Under the pieces are notes generated by a model. It saw only the letters and a list, made by a program, of their open reading frames with translations, did not search any database and was not told the DNA's origin. DNA of 64,000 bases from Asterella californica. Lineage: Eukaryota > Streptophyta > Marchantiopsida > Marchantiales > Aytoniaceae. Position numbers and translations under genes: made by a program. The stretch is taken from positions 36,998,501 through 37,062,500 of the forward strand of contig JAYKYS010000002.1 of assembly GCA_036924285.1 (NCBI GenBank). The letters run 5' to 3'. Each line of letters opens with the position of its first letter. Within the stretch, counting starts at the first letter, position 1. Shown here in pieces: positions 1 through 11,386 of the stretch.

Positions 1-1020
1 AGAAAGCGGTAGTTCATTTCTGTCATGGACTCATTCGACCAAAATTTCCTTATTGCCGTTCTTTTCATCGTCAACTATTTCGTTCGCGCTGTGCTTGCCG
101 CTGAGCGAGCGGATGCAATAGAGATGGTCGATACGGGTTGCGAAGCACGAGGATCGTAGCTGGATTGACCTTTTTACCTTTTAGCTGTACGCGTCTTTTG
201 TTCACTTACGTACATCTATGGATTTCACTGAATGAACGTGGGCGGTGATGAGACGCCATTGCTGGGGCAATACTTCCTACGTTTGCAACGAAGAAGTACC
301 ACATCCATCTTAGGAAAGTTTTCAAACTAAAACTTGCATGCTCGTTCGATTCTTTTCAAATTATGTCGGATGTCATAGATGATTGTAAATCCTCTAGAAA
401 CGATGAATGTCTTTCTTCTACCGATGATGAACTTGTCTATGTTCTTGCTACTCCTGTACCAGAGCCTGTAAGTCCAATAGCATTCGATTTCAATGAAGAC
501 ATAGACAGTTTGTAATCGTTTGAGGTTGTTTGCTCTCATCACTATGATGTTATCGTCATGTAATATAGATCGTTTTTGAAGGCCAGTAACTTCACCTCTT
601 TATCCTCTTTATAGTCGTACGGTACTCTCTTTCTCCGATCTTCAACTTTATAGAGATATATTCTACATTTATATAGACTTCCACTACAACTGTGTGCCGC
701 CTGAGTTCTTGCTGTACGACATGGACTATGTGCTCGTCACGAAATGATTCTCCGTAGTGACCACTTGTCTTTAGGCGGTTATAGGACCCTTCCATCATAT
801 CTATTCCGAAGGAGCTAAGAACATCTTACGGCCACTTTCTTTTCTTATCCTAAATTTTTTCAATTGCCGAATGATCCACATCTTCTGAAATCTACTGTCG
901 TTGCAGTCTACCGTCTACATTGCATCCACTGCATCTGCCAAGACGTAGATCCACAAGTTTTCAGGTTCACTTGCAAACAATATCTATGTGTGACACATGT
1001 TGCTCAGACAAGCAGCTAGA
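1..1020. other. No recognisable gene
   Basis: Only short open stretches are present. A 68-codon stretch on the minus strand (592-798) shows no motif I can name. The part from about 900 may be the decayed N-terminal side of the Rep-like remnant that follows. Confidence 0.5.
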
Positions 1021-1078
1021 GCAAAACGACTGACACTGCCATCTCTGACAATAACGCGTAAGGTACCGGTCAGAACTA

Positions 1079-1680
1079 TCACTGACCGTGAACTGCACAG
1101 GTGGTGATCTAGACATTAAAAAATACTGGCCGTTTCTATGTCAATTTCTTCAAGACGAGTGCATCGATGACCTATTATCCATCGAGAGGGGCGGAAGTCT
1201 TTTGCATTTGCAGTACATGGTGTTATTTCTCTTCAGGCTACTAGCACTCTCCGGTTGAAACAACGCCTCTTGACGCTTCTAAGGCTGGAAGGGATCGAAC
1301 AGACCATTCGGAGGGGAAGTTTGTCTCAAACTACTGACTAACAGAGGTCTCCCTATCTTCGTGAGTATGGTTCGCTACTGTATGAAGGACAAGGTTGAGA
1401 CACATCATAAATCGATCATGAAAAACATTACTAACAGTATGCTAGATAATGTGAAGAATTGTTTACTCTTTTAGGTGCCGCATATATCAAGAATCATGTG
1501 GAACTGAACTACACCAATATGATTCTTTGTGGAGATCACCATGGGTGCTACAACACTCGTATCTACACATCCAATTTCTTCTGCATTGAAAGCAAAAGCC
1601 TTTCCATGCCTTCTCAACATCTCATGAAAATGCTTTCTCTCTTCCTCAGTGAGAAACTCACCCCCTCCAATCTGCAGTCA
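1079..1680 (+). pseudogene. Decayed HUH-type Rep endonuclease fragment (Replitron-like)
   Basis: Three pieces in order resemble the catalytic core of rolling-circle Rep/HUH endonucleases. Codons from 1079 read SLTVN, like motif I. An SIERGG run followed by HLQ lies at 1184-1213, like the HUH/HUQ metal-binding motif II. YCMKDK at 1376-1393 matches the catalytic Tyr-x-x-Lys motif III. Motifs I, II and III share one frame, while the stretch between II and III (GVISLQATST, about 1219-1248) is in another frame, so at least two indels are needed. Stop codons also interrupt it. I recall eukaryotic HUH transposons of green plants (Replitrons) with an ERGG-x-HLH and YCxKD pattern; that assignment is from memory and is inference. 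The right end abuts a retrotransposon on the opposite strand, so the C-terminal part was probably lost. An endogenised CRESS-type Rep is the alternative. Confidence 0.45.
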
Positions 1681-2291
1681 GTTGAGTGTCTCTTCTGTGA
1701 ACTTGTGCCCTACTCTTTGTGAATCCCGCAGAACTGGTTCAGTCGATGCTCGTTCCACTTGCTTGTTAGAGTCTTCAGGTAGTTGAGTAGCCACCGGCTT
1801 CACTTTACGCGCCAAAGTCTTGTATTTTGTATGAACCTGCGCTTCTCGATGTTTCATGGCTGTACTCCTTTCTAACTCCAACTCATGCTCTCCTTTCATC
1901 TGAAGCTGAACCTTGTAGCCATCCTCGACGAATCTTGTAATCTCCTCATATAACTCGCGTGAACGGATCGCGACTAATCCATTAACCAAAGAATCGGTGC
2001 TTATAAACGACAAAACCTCCTCAAGAGTATTTTCAAAGCACTCTTCTTCGTACACCCCGTTAATGAACTCCTGATCTAACAAAACTCCTTGAGTTTTGAA
2101 GAGATCTTCATGCTTCTTCACACATCGTCTTTGTACACTATCCATCTCTTCTACCACTCGAAATCTATTTACACATGTTTCAGAAAACTGAGCAAATCCA
2201 CATTTAAACATCTCTCCTTCATCTTCTGACGCTAGCGGAAGGCCCTTTCTTCTATCAACACTCCCATACTCCCGCTCTACAGGAGTGCTAA
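1678..2291 (-). pseudogene. Ty3/Gypsy family A: linker between protease and reverse transcriptase
   Basis: This continues the gag-protease frame of the element to the right after a frameshift near 2290. The open part begins at an ATG at 2211 and runs 177 codons. It is rich in Glu, Lys and Arg and carries a KYKTLARKVKPVATQLP segment followed by a VLRDSQRVGHKF segment, a kind of sequence found just before the reverse transcriptase of plant Gypsy elements. The reverse transcriptase itself is missing: at 1678 the similarity stops and the Rep-like remnant begins on the other strand. Matching reverse transcriptase/RNase H pieces of what looks like the same family lie at 20.1-20.8 kb and 36.5-36.8 kb. 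Confidence 0.7.
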
Positions 2292-4610
2292 CTAAAAATC
2301 CGAAAACTCTTTGTCAGTCCTTAAGGGATTGTCCCTCAGCTTCTCTCTGTTCCTTTCATGACCCGTGCGTACAGTAAGAAACTGTACCGCCCTTGTACCA
2401 TCTTGACTTCTGATACGAGCATAATGAGACCCATCGTCCATTACTTTCGTCTCCATCCTAGATGCAGTAATATATGGTTGATCTAGGATCACAGGATACG
2501 CAGCTATACTCTGAACAAAAAAGTTTTGTTCTATCTCTACATCTCCTATCCGAGTCTTGACAGCTGGACAAGCACCAAAAAGTTCACCTCTTTGGTTGTT
2601 AGCAGCACGAAGAACCCATCCATGTCTTGTGTCGATTGGTCACTTCCCCTTCTCGTAAACATTTTTGGACATGATATTAATCTCCGAACCGTGATCCACC
2701 AACGCCACTATAGCCTCTGACAAGTTACCTAGTCGGACCCTTGTCTCTGTAGTTGCACGAGCCCAATATGCTCGAGAATAGTGACTCTCATGCTGCTTCT
2801 TGTCGTCATGTTCTGCAGCACAGTTTGAAACCCTTGCCTCTCTTCCATTCGACGCATGTAGTACATGCTTTTGGGCAAATACGCGACCTAACTCTTCATC
2901 TTCTTCTCCAGTGATGTCAGTATCCAATGCTTTCACCATCACTGTATCTGCAGTCATCTGCCTCTTTCTCTTGATCACATCTATGATCAACTCATGAAAG
3001 TCACGTTTTGCTATTCCTAAGGCCTCTCGCAAGGAAAATTCTATCTTTGCATCCAAAATTCTCTCTTCAAGAATCTCCTTCAAGTTGGTGCTGGTCTCGA
3101 TATCAGACTGTAGTCTGTAGGTCGGTGCTTTACCTTTGCCCTTTGAAGAAGCTCCTTTGCCTTTCTCTCTCATCTCCGTGTCATGAATAGGAACATCAAC
3201 CATAGGTTCAGATGTTGATGCCCCTTGAGACGTCGAAGGAATATCAGAAGGTGATGCCTCTTGTTGTCCTCTCCTCTTAGTGGCTCTGGTTCTCCTTGTA
3301 GCCTCCTCCGGATCAACAACATCATCATCACGTCTCCTTTTCTCTTCCACAATCGCATCCTGCCAGCTTACATGCTTCTCTTGTACCAGGTAAGCTTTGA
3401 CACACCCTGCCTCTACAGGATCATCCCATCCAGTAATGCGGCGAATTGCCTCCGCACCTCGTAACATTACTTCTCGTGGAACTTCAACTACATCGCTCTT
3501 AACAGCTGCTAGAACCGGTACATCTACTTCAATCGCAAATGTTTCAAGCTCTATTGTACGTATTGCCGTAGCTATACCAACCTGACCTCTCACCAAGCTC
3601 TTCATTCCTCCCTTACCAAAGTTGGTACTCAACGGCGCACCAGTTTGGGCGAGATGAATCTTTCCATCTCTAAAATTCACGACTCCGGTTCTGAGAGCCT
3701 CAGAAAAGTCCTCACAATCCCGACGTTGGTGTTCAGTACTGTCACACCATATACATCTTCTAACAAAATTTCTGCTAGTTGAAGATGCATTGGTATCACC
3801 AGGACTTCGACTATGCTTTAGCTCTGCCATCTCTATCCTTAACTCTCTCAGACCCTTAACCAACTCATCGATTGCAGAATCTTCAATCTTGCTATTGGCA
3901 GGCTTGGGCAATGGAGCTAAAGAGACATCAGACCTCAAGGTTGCAGCTCTACCTCTTCCACGTTTCTACTTCGTGAGAATAGTAACAGCTTCCTCTACCT
4001 TTCTCCAGTCCGTGCTCACTTCTCCTTCTTCTCCCTTGTCTGCTAACATCAAGAAAAGCTTGTCCTCTAGATTTTCATCAGCAGCTTCTAGAAAAAGTTC
4101 TGTCTTCCTTAAGTCAAGCGTCGTCCTCTCAGATGAAGACAATTGACAGAACCGTTTCTCAAACTCACGCAGCAACTCATTTGGCGTCATCTCATTCCCC
4201 GGACGCTGCTCTATCCACTCCAAGAATGTTCTCTTGATTACTCTATCCGCATCATCATCAAAAAATTCACTCTTCAACCTCTGCTCATACTCCTCCCAAG
4301 AACTCGTACGTGCATCCTTCAACTTTGTCACTCGACTACGGATCTCAGGTATCACAGCCAACTCGAAACTAGAAATCATCTCTGTCTCAGGCACACGATT
4401 TACCTCCATCTCACAAATATACTCCCGAACATACTTTGTGATGTTCCTTCCATCGAACCTCCCCAACTTCTTCACCACCGCTTGTAGAGCTCTTGTAGAC
4501 TTCTGCTCCCCAACATCGCCTCCTTGTTGTTGTCTCAACAACATCGTCAATGCTCGAAGCAGATCGTCCGCTCCTCCTCCACTCGTCCCCATTGCTTCGG
4601 GAAGATTCAT
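2292..4610 (-). pseudogene. Ty3/Gypsy family A: gag-protease polyprotein with two nonsense codons
   Basis: One reading frame runs from an ATG at 4610 to a stop at 2292, about 770 codons, broken only by TAG at 3966-3968 and TGA at 2640-2642. In order it holds a capsid-like gag domain (about 4,500-3,970), a basic KRGRGR patch, a CCHC zinc knuckle of the form CX2CX4HX4C (about 3714-3755), an acidic/basic linker with long low-complexity stretches, and an aspartic protease. The protease active site reads ALVDHGSEIN (about 2,700), with His where Ser or Thr is usual, as in several plant Gypsy lineages. The C-terminal protease segment (VILDQPYITASRMETKV) follows in frame after the TGA. Two nonsense codons in so long a frame suggest a fairly recent insertion. 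Programmed readthrough of the TAG is possible but less likely, because it sits inside gag. The plus-strand open frames across this interval are shadows. Confidence 0.85.
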
Positions 4611-6645
4611 ACTTGACGCTCCTCAACAACAACTCACTCAACCACCTCAAAGCGTGCCTCAGTGGAAGCACCAAATATGTCGTAGCGAGAGCCTTTCCTT
4701 TGAGCAAGGGCGTACCTTCTGGCTGTGGCTAGCGATCGATGCTCAGCAGAGCGACTAGTATCTCGTAGATTTCTCTCTGACTTCCTCGATAACTAAGCAC
4801 TTTCTTTCTCTCAGTAAAGGGTCAAGATAACTACACGAAAACGTTGGATTATCATGGGCACGACAAACGGGATATGCGATGACATGATCTCTCGGTAGTA
4901 TTCCTCTCCGAAGTTTCTCACTACTAGGGTTTCGTACATGGCTTTGGGTCGACAGATGTGTCTTATCTCGCACTGGGTGTTAAAGTTTACAGGAGGGAGA
5001 TGATTTAGATCCATCCTTCGTTAGATGAGGATAAATACGGTGAGATCCCATTCTTGGCCGTAAGTGACGACAGGTAAGATCACAGGGACAGGCGAGAGCA
5101 TGACTTGCGCGGTAAAGTTATGCCCGAAGGATCCTATCAAAAACTGTTGAAAGTGAACTCTCTCCATGTACATCAGTTTAATCTGGAAAGGGTTTCGAAA
5201 AGGAAATCTGGGCGGTAAGTAGAGTCCTTCGTCCATCTCTCACAACATGTGCACTACAACTACAAAGGTATCTCGATCCATAAAACTCCGATACAATCTC
5301 ATAAGATCACCACGATCTCTCCACGAACAATCTCTTGAATTTCTCAAGGTCGAATGGCCCCCACACAGGTCACTCCCCTTTTCTTAAAAGTATCGAACAC
5401 CAAAAACAAGGATAGGTGCAAGCTCCCTAACCGAGCAACCCAAGCCACACGGACCGATGAGGTGGCACACATGCACATCGCATGGTTGGTGCCGTCATAC
5501 TCATCCACGTGTAGGTCGTCTGGGTGAAAGGCTCAAATGCATGCACCGTAACGTGTCCCAATACAAGAGACTAGGCTAGACAGGTAGTCGACTTTACAGG
5601 TCAAGGATCGCACTTTGCCACGTTGAGTGCGAACCTGACAACCACATGATGTGGTCACAACGTAGGTCGCTAAAGTCTTATCTACGCCTAGAATACGCCA
5701 AAGCAATACAAACGTCACACTGGATACTTTTCTGCCAGCTGCCGCTAACAAGACTCGGGACCTGGACTAGATACCGTTGCCGATACAACTCGACAGAAAA
5801 ATAGCGAACTTTCACACATGATAGTTACAGATGTACAGCTTAGTCTCCTCTCAAACTTGCCACGTAGGTATGATACTAGAATCCTTACTTACAGGTCAAA
5901 TTTCAGGAAGATCTGACGGCTAGATCTTCTCCCACAATTAACACAAATCCACAGAAACTAACACGCACTTCCAATCTCAGATTCAGGACAGAAGCTTCTT
6001 CGCCTAAATGAACCGTCCACTTCCACTCAAACTTCCTGTGCTATCAATTCAGAAGGTAAACTCCCTACTCAGGAAATTTGAGCCGATTTGACCGTTCGGA
6101 TCATCCTCCATAAATCTGCAAAGTTGCAAAGATTGAGAGCTTTCTGCACCCCGTCGTCTTCAAATCACCATTGCGCTCAATCCGCAGAACATCCGGTGGT
6201 GAAATTTGTGGTCAGAGCTTCAGCAACTGACAGACTACAAGCTCATGAAATCGGGTCTCAATCTGACGGCTCAATCACTCAAACCCCTTAATCTTACAAT
6301 CGGAAGAGAAAGCTATGTACTCTCATCACTCCGTGAACTTCAAATCGTCATAACGTATGCCTTGGACCTCCAAATCGAGTGAAATTTGTGGTCAGATTGC
6401 TCCTCCCGTCGAGAGCTCTCCGCCCATGCCCTCTGATCTCCCAAATCCCTCGTCAAAGTGCCCCGATCCTCCCAGAGCGCACACTTAGGTAGAAGACAAG
6501 TTATCTTCACTTTTTGGAGGACCAATGAGAAGCTAAAGGACTCGACCTTGTCCTTTTCTGCCCCATGGAGACCCCCAGCAGACAATAGAGCATTCTAAGC
6601 CCAAGAGCAAAGTTTTAGATCCCATTACACCACAACTTCTACAAT
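4611..6645 (-). other. Probable 5' untranslated/LTR region of the family A element
   Basis: No coding sequence is visible. The interval lies directly upstream of the gag start on the minus strand, where the leader and 5' LTR should be. A 20-base phrase ending GTGAAATTTGTGGTCAG occurs twice (about 6200 and 6378). I could not find clear LTR ends, a primer-binding site or a second LTR copy. Confidence 0.35.
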
Positions 6646-7344
6646 TGTGTGCAAAACGCACTTATACGGGTAATTTACATACTAACTGGTCCCACAACAG
6701 GACAACGTTTAGTACATACGTTTCTTACTCTCCATGTTTTGGCAATATTAGATTACTTTCTCCGATCTTGTTCACCACTGTTAGACTTGTCTCTTCCAAT
6801 ACATAAGATACCTAGGCTACTGTCCATCAGCATTGCCAATATATACAAGGCTCTCTCTCACAATACGTATGATGATGTTTTCAGCACTGTTACTGCTGTT
6901 TATTTATCTACATCTTCACATACTTATTGTACTTCCTCCACGTCCACTATAATGGATGGAAATATTTTCAACGCGACGAATGTTGGCTCAATGTTTGCTC
7001 ATTTGGATCCTCTGCTCAGTATCATGAAACTGAAAACCATGTGTTGTTCGATACAATCATTTCCAAATATCGAGATACTCTCGAGCACTATTATATTTGG
7101 TGTATTGACATCCTGAAATTTTGTAAAACATAGACATTGTAACGCAAGAACGCCAAATGAACAAAAATGAGAAACCTTTCGAGTGGAAGCGCACAGCGGC
7201 AAACTTTTAACTATTAATTTTTGCTGCCAGAAACAAATTCCACTTTATTTTCTTCAGGTTAACTCTGGATCACTTGCTCAAGAAAAAGCATGGAATGTAT
7301 TTTTTGAATTAACTCTGCATCACTAGCTCACGCGGGTAGATTTG
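6646..7344. other. Unassigned open stretches
   Basis: Two overlapping plus-strand open stretches (6649-7116 and 6927-7133) show no family I recognise. The longer one opens with GTG rather than ATG. An imperfect 22-base direct repeat (TTAACTCTGSATCACTWGCTCA) occurs near 7260 and 7308. Nothing here supports a gene. Confidence 0.3.
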
Positions 7345-9028
7345 ATGACGGACGACAGACAAGAAGACACATCAAGAGACGTGCTTCACGAAGTGATTAA
7401 GGAGTTTGAGGATGTCTTGATGTATGGCTACTTGTTGAATTATCTCCAAAGTGATTGATGAACCACAAGATTGAGGTCTTAGCAAGGTCAAAACCACCCT
7501 CCAAAGCTCCTTATCGACTCAAGCAAGTGGAACTCCTTGAGTTGAAAAGGCAACTCAACAAGCTATTAGCGCGAGGATATATTCGAACCAGCAAGTCACT
7601 TTATGGAGCGCTAGTTCTTTTTGCAAATAAGAAGGATGAGAAGTTATGACTATGCGTAAATTATCATGCATTCAATAAGATGACGATGAAGAATAATTAT
7701 TCTTTGACAAGGATAGATGACATGTTTGATAGGTTAATGGACGCAAAGTACTTCAGCAGGACAGACTTGAAGTCATGATATTACCAGATCCGGATAGCCG
7801 ACCCAGATGTTGAGAAGAACGTTTGTTGAACTAGATACATATCATTTGAATGATGGTGATGTTATTTGGACTCTCCAACGCTCACTACATTGAGGAACAC
7901 GAATGTTCACGAGGAGATGGACGAGTTTGTCATGTTTACATTGACGACATCTTGATCTACTCAAAAACCTTGGAGTCGCACGCGGAGCAGCTAAGGATGA
8001 CGTTGACGAAGCTACGGGAGCACAAGTTGTTTGCCAACATTCACAAGAGTGAGTTTGGACGCATTAACCTCTTGAGACATGTCAGATATGCAAAAGGTGG
8101 TTGCGACTGTGACTCGAGAGTCTCCGACTACAATGAAAGAATACAATAATTCTTAAGACTAGCACAGTTTTACCGTAATTATGTGAAGGGTTTTCAAAGA
8201 TCACGAAGCTGCTGACGGACTGGACGAGAAAGGACGCACATGTAAGTTGGACCAAGGAGATGGATGATGCATTTCTAATGATGAAATCCATTTTGTCAAA
8301 GGCTTCAGTTTTGAAGCTGCCAGAGTTTGACAAACCATCGCGGTGCACACGGACGTGAACGACTATGCGATTGATGGAGTGTTGGTGCAAGATGGAAAAC
8401 TTGTAGCATATGAAAGCAAGAAGTTATATGAGACAGAGAGTCAATGATCATCTCACAAGAAGGAACTGTTTGTGGTGATTCATTGCTTGAGGAAATGATG
8501 GCATTACTTAGGACTTCACAAAATCCAAGTTTATATTGATAATATTTCGCTCAAGTACTTTGAACACAAGACAAGATGGAACAACTCAAGCGAGGAGTGA
8601 AGTTGCATAATATACAATTGAGACATGGATTAATCATGTTAAAACAAAGTCGAATTTATGTGGGACAAGGAAAACTTAGGACTAAGTTGTTCAAAGAGTG
8701 TCATGATGCCCCTTATCAGACAATAAAGAAGAAAAGTCCACTTTAGCAGTGATGGCTAAAAAGTTTTATTGGCCCCACATGAAAGACGATGTTGCTCACT
8801 TTGTGAAAACATGCGTAATTTGTCAAGCGAACTCTGAGTTTCTTATGCGAAGAAACAAGGGTTGCTTCATCCTTTACCGATTCTAGTCAGACCTTGAGAA
8901 AGCATCAGCATGGACTTCATAACATCTATGCCTGACTCAAACGGATACGATGTCATCTTTGTGATAGTTGACCGGTTTAGCAAACTCACAAAATTTATCC
9001 TGACCTTAGACACCACAACGAGTTGTCG
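7345..9028 (+). pseudogene. Ty3/Gypsy family B (chromovirus) pol, N-terminal part
   Basis: The three-frame translation follows the pol order of a chromovirus, with many stops and shifts. The reverse transcriptase start (NHKIEVL, KPPSKAPYRL, SKSLYGALVLF) lies at 7455-7650. The fingers and palm (NNYSLTRIDDMFDRL, KYFSRTDLKS) follow to about 7,780. The catalytic box, here HVYIDDILIYSK instead of the usual Y-x-DD context, lies near 7,935-7,970. RNase H remnants follow, and then the start of integrase (FYWPHMKDDVAHFVKTC at about 8,765-8,815, then a decayed [17 protein letters not shown] segment near 8,915-8,950). The reading breaks at about 9028, where an LTR has been inserted. The element cannot be active. 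Confidence 0.8.
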
Positions 9029-10045
9029 TGATGTGAACATTTCACATAGTAAATAATTCACCTCTCTGTCAGGAGTTAGTCTCATCGCGTTGATCACTAT
9101 TGTGACGTTACTTGGCAGCTACATGTTACACTTTTACTCTGACACTTGACTTTAGTAGTTCTAGAAGTTAACTCAATATTATTTCTAGTCCTTTATGCAT
9201 ATGTTTGACACCTTTGCATATGATGTTAACACTATTATGTTATATATTTAGAGTCCTAGTAGGTTGATAGTATGTCAATTATCTTGTTCAAGCATTCGTA
9301 TGTTTGTGCAAGTGACTTCATACTTATCTATGAAATTCAAAGTACATAACTCATGGGTTGTACTTACATGTCGCCCATGCATGTTTTCTAGCTTGTTTAA
9401 GTTATCTTTCAGAGTTACGTGTCATTTTACATGTCTTCACAAGTAGTTTAAGGTTTACTTTGACACTTTAGAGGCTTGACGTGATAACGTATGTGTGAGA
9501 TTAAATTACCACGTGGATTGGGACACAAAAGGACAGGGAAGTTTAGCTATGAATTCCTATTGGTCTATTTTTATTTTTTGTGAAACTATAAATTTGGAAG
9601 CATAGGTCTTAAGGAGAGTTCAAGCTTTTGATAGAGACATTCGAAAATCTGAGGTTCATAGGGTGATAGAGCTCGTCTTGCCAATCATTGTCAATGAAAG
9701 TTTTGATCGATTTGGAGCAATAAAGAAGGAGTTATGTCAAATTGAAGTTCGGATTGAGCTGGAATTGCAAAACAATTGGTGATTTTGAGGTTTTTGGTGT
9801 CAATTGCAGCAGAATTGAAATATTTGCTTCAAATCTTCGTGGTTGCGTTCACTGTAAGCAGGGCTACGACTATCCAAAAAGTTTCATATCATTTGAGTGA
9901 GTGAGTAATCTGGAGCGACCGCCGAAGCAGAGGGGATCTGGAAAGCTCTCAATTGAGAGCAGTAACTTCAGAGCTCGAGATCTGGAGAACCGTGTACAAC
10001 TAACAGGTCAAATTTCACAAGGATGTTCAGCGTGCTGTAGACATG
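9029..10045 (+). mobile_element. LTR copy 1 inserted in the family B integrase
   Basis: About 1 kb of non-coding DNA separates two adjoining parts of integrase (TLDTTT before it, PQSIISDRESKF after it). The same sequence, diverged, recurs in the same orientation at 11,387-12,225. Shared landmarks are TCGTGATGTGAA at the left end, a TTTGTGAACT-like stretch, CTTCGTGGYTGYGTTCACTG and AGYRACCGCYGAARYAGAGG. The unit probably starts TGTCGTGATG and ends GCTGTAGACA, so it has TG...CA ends. I see no clean 5-bp target duplication. This is a nested insertion. Confidence 0.65.
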
Positions 10046-10700
10046 AGGTACCCCAAAGTATTATTTCGGATAGAGAATCTAAGTTCTCAAGTATCTTTTG
10101 GATTTAGCACCGCTTTTCATCTTGAAATGGACTGACAAACGAAATGAGTTAACTCGGTTCTGAATCAATACTTGAGGAATTATGTAAGCGCGGACCAAAG
10201 TGATTGGACGGAGTGGCTCAATCGTGTAGAGTAATGCTACAACTCCATTAAGCATTCAACGACCGGCGAATCAGCAAGAAGGACCTCTTGACTTGACTAT
10301 TACAAAGAGTTCTATATCGGCACGATCAAGAACACGGCAAACATCAACTGAAGAGTTGGTGGCAAAAATGCAGCGGCGTGAGGAACAAGTGAAGAAGAAC
10401 CTCGACAAAGTGTAGCAATGTTACACAAAGCAGATAAACAAGCATCGGCGACAAGTGAAATTTCAAGTGGACGAAGAAGTATGGTTGAGTACGAAGAACT
10501 TCAGAGAATTTTGGAGAAGTTCTTGTCAAAGTTTGTGGGACCTTTTGTCATTGTCAAGAATCTGCATGAAGATGTCTATATCTTAGACCTTCTTCTAGAG
10601 TGGCAGTTGCATCCGACCTTCCATGTTTTTCATTAAAGAAGTACTTCAAGGATGATTTACGACCGAAGCGTGTGGCTTGAGTCTTAAGTTGTCTCTAGAA
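10046..10700 (+). pseudogene. Family B integrase, C-terminal part
   Basis: The integrase resumes with PQSIISDRESKFSSIFWI (10,050-10,105), the core segment that carries the second catalytic Asp. A decayed region follows. The C-terminal integrase part is then recognisable: FVGPFVIVKNLHEDVYILDL (about 10,530-10,595) and HPTFHVFH (10,610-10,635), which in chromoviruses precede the chromodomain. Several stops and frameshifts are present. The expected chromodomain does not follow in this orientation; instead the DNA switches to repeat sequence from a copy of the opposite orientation. Confidence 0.75.
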
Positions 10701-10719
10701 CACGTAGAAAATTTCAACT

Positions 10720-11060
10720 AGTCTCGAGAAAGTCTAATCTTTTTTACCACCTTAAACAAAACTAGTTGATAATTTCTAAACATTCTACTTAAGACTCTAA
10801 CCTGCTAACTTATAAGTATTCACACTTATTTACTAGGTCTCCCGAAGCTCACTTTCTGGTCGCAACTTGATTTGACTTAGACTCGCGACTATGTTTACCT
10901 TGCAGTTAGAAAACTGCAACGCAAGATCACCCCAAGTCTCAAGACAAGTGTAAATCATTCACACTTGCTTTGTCAACGCTATGACAAACCTAAGTATTGA
11001 CATCAAGACTTAGTCTTGATTTATATGCTTATCCAAACCAGCTCACTTTTTTTGACTGCA
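10720..11060. repeat. 340-bp dispersed repeat, copy 1
   Basis: This is non-coding and is repeated in the same orientation at 20,818-21,151. Both copies share TCTCGAGAAAG, GACAATTTCTAAACATTCTA-like phrases, AAGACAAGTGTAAATCATTC and a CATCAAGACTTAGYCTTGAT palindrome. In each case a chromodomain-end remnant lies on the higher-coordinate side on the minus strand, so the repeat is probably 3' untranslated or LTR sequence of a minus-strand chromovirus. Confidence 0.7.
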
Positions 11061-11296
11061 CTTCGTTCCTCTTGTTGACAACATCCTAGGCATATGATCA
11101 AAACTAGTCATAGACATGCACTATCAAAACACTCACACAATTTCTTACAGACAAATTCTTTAGTTCCACAAAATACGAGTCAAAGCTACAAAGTCCATCA
11201 GTTCAAATCGCCTTGAGTTGCTACTCATATGGTCTGTCGTTTCTTCATTCCTCGCAGGAAGGAGATGTTATCATTTTGCTAACGCCCTTGCTGTTC

Positions 11297-11386
11297 TTAT
11301 CTTTGTTTGAAGAGATCTAATACTTCCCTAGCATGTTTCAGTTCTTTCTTTGACATCCAAGTTGCTTCTTTCAAATAGTATCCACG
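11297..11386 (-). pseudogene. Chromodomain C-terminal remnant of a chromovirus
   Basis: A 29-codon minus-strand stretch ends in a natural stop and contains LKEATWMSKKELKHAREVL followed by DLFKQR. This resembles the end of the Gypsy chromodomain, where E-A-S/T-W-E/M precedes a helix with L-K and A-x-E-V. It belongs to a different, oppositely oriented copy than the pol at 7.3-10.7 kb. The following repeat (10,720-11,060) is downstream of it on its own strand. Confidence 0.65.

Noticed and set aside
3966..3968. Programmed readthrough of the TAG in gag
   Set aside because: The stop lies inside gag before the zinc knuckle rather than at the gag-pol border, and a second nonsense codon follows at 2640, so decay is simpler.
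3790..4758. Long plus-strand open frames over the retroelement
   Set aside because: They lie opposite the gag frame, which carries a capsid-like domain and a zinc knuckle; the plus-strand translations have no motif.
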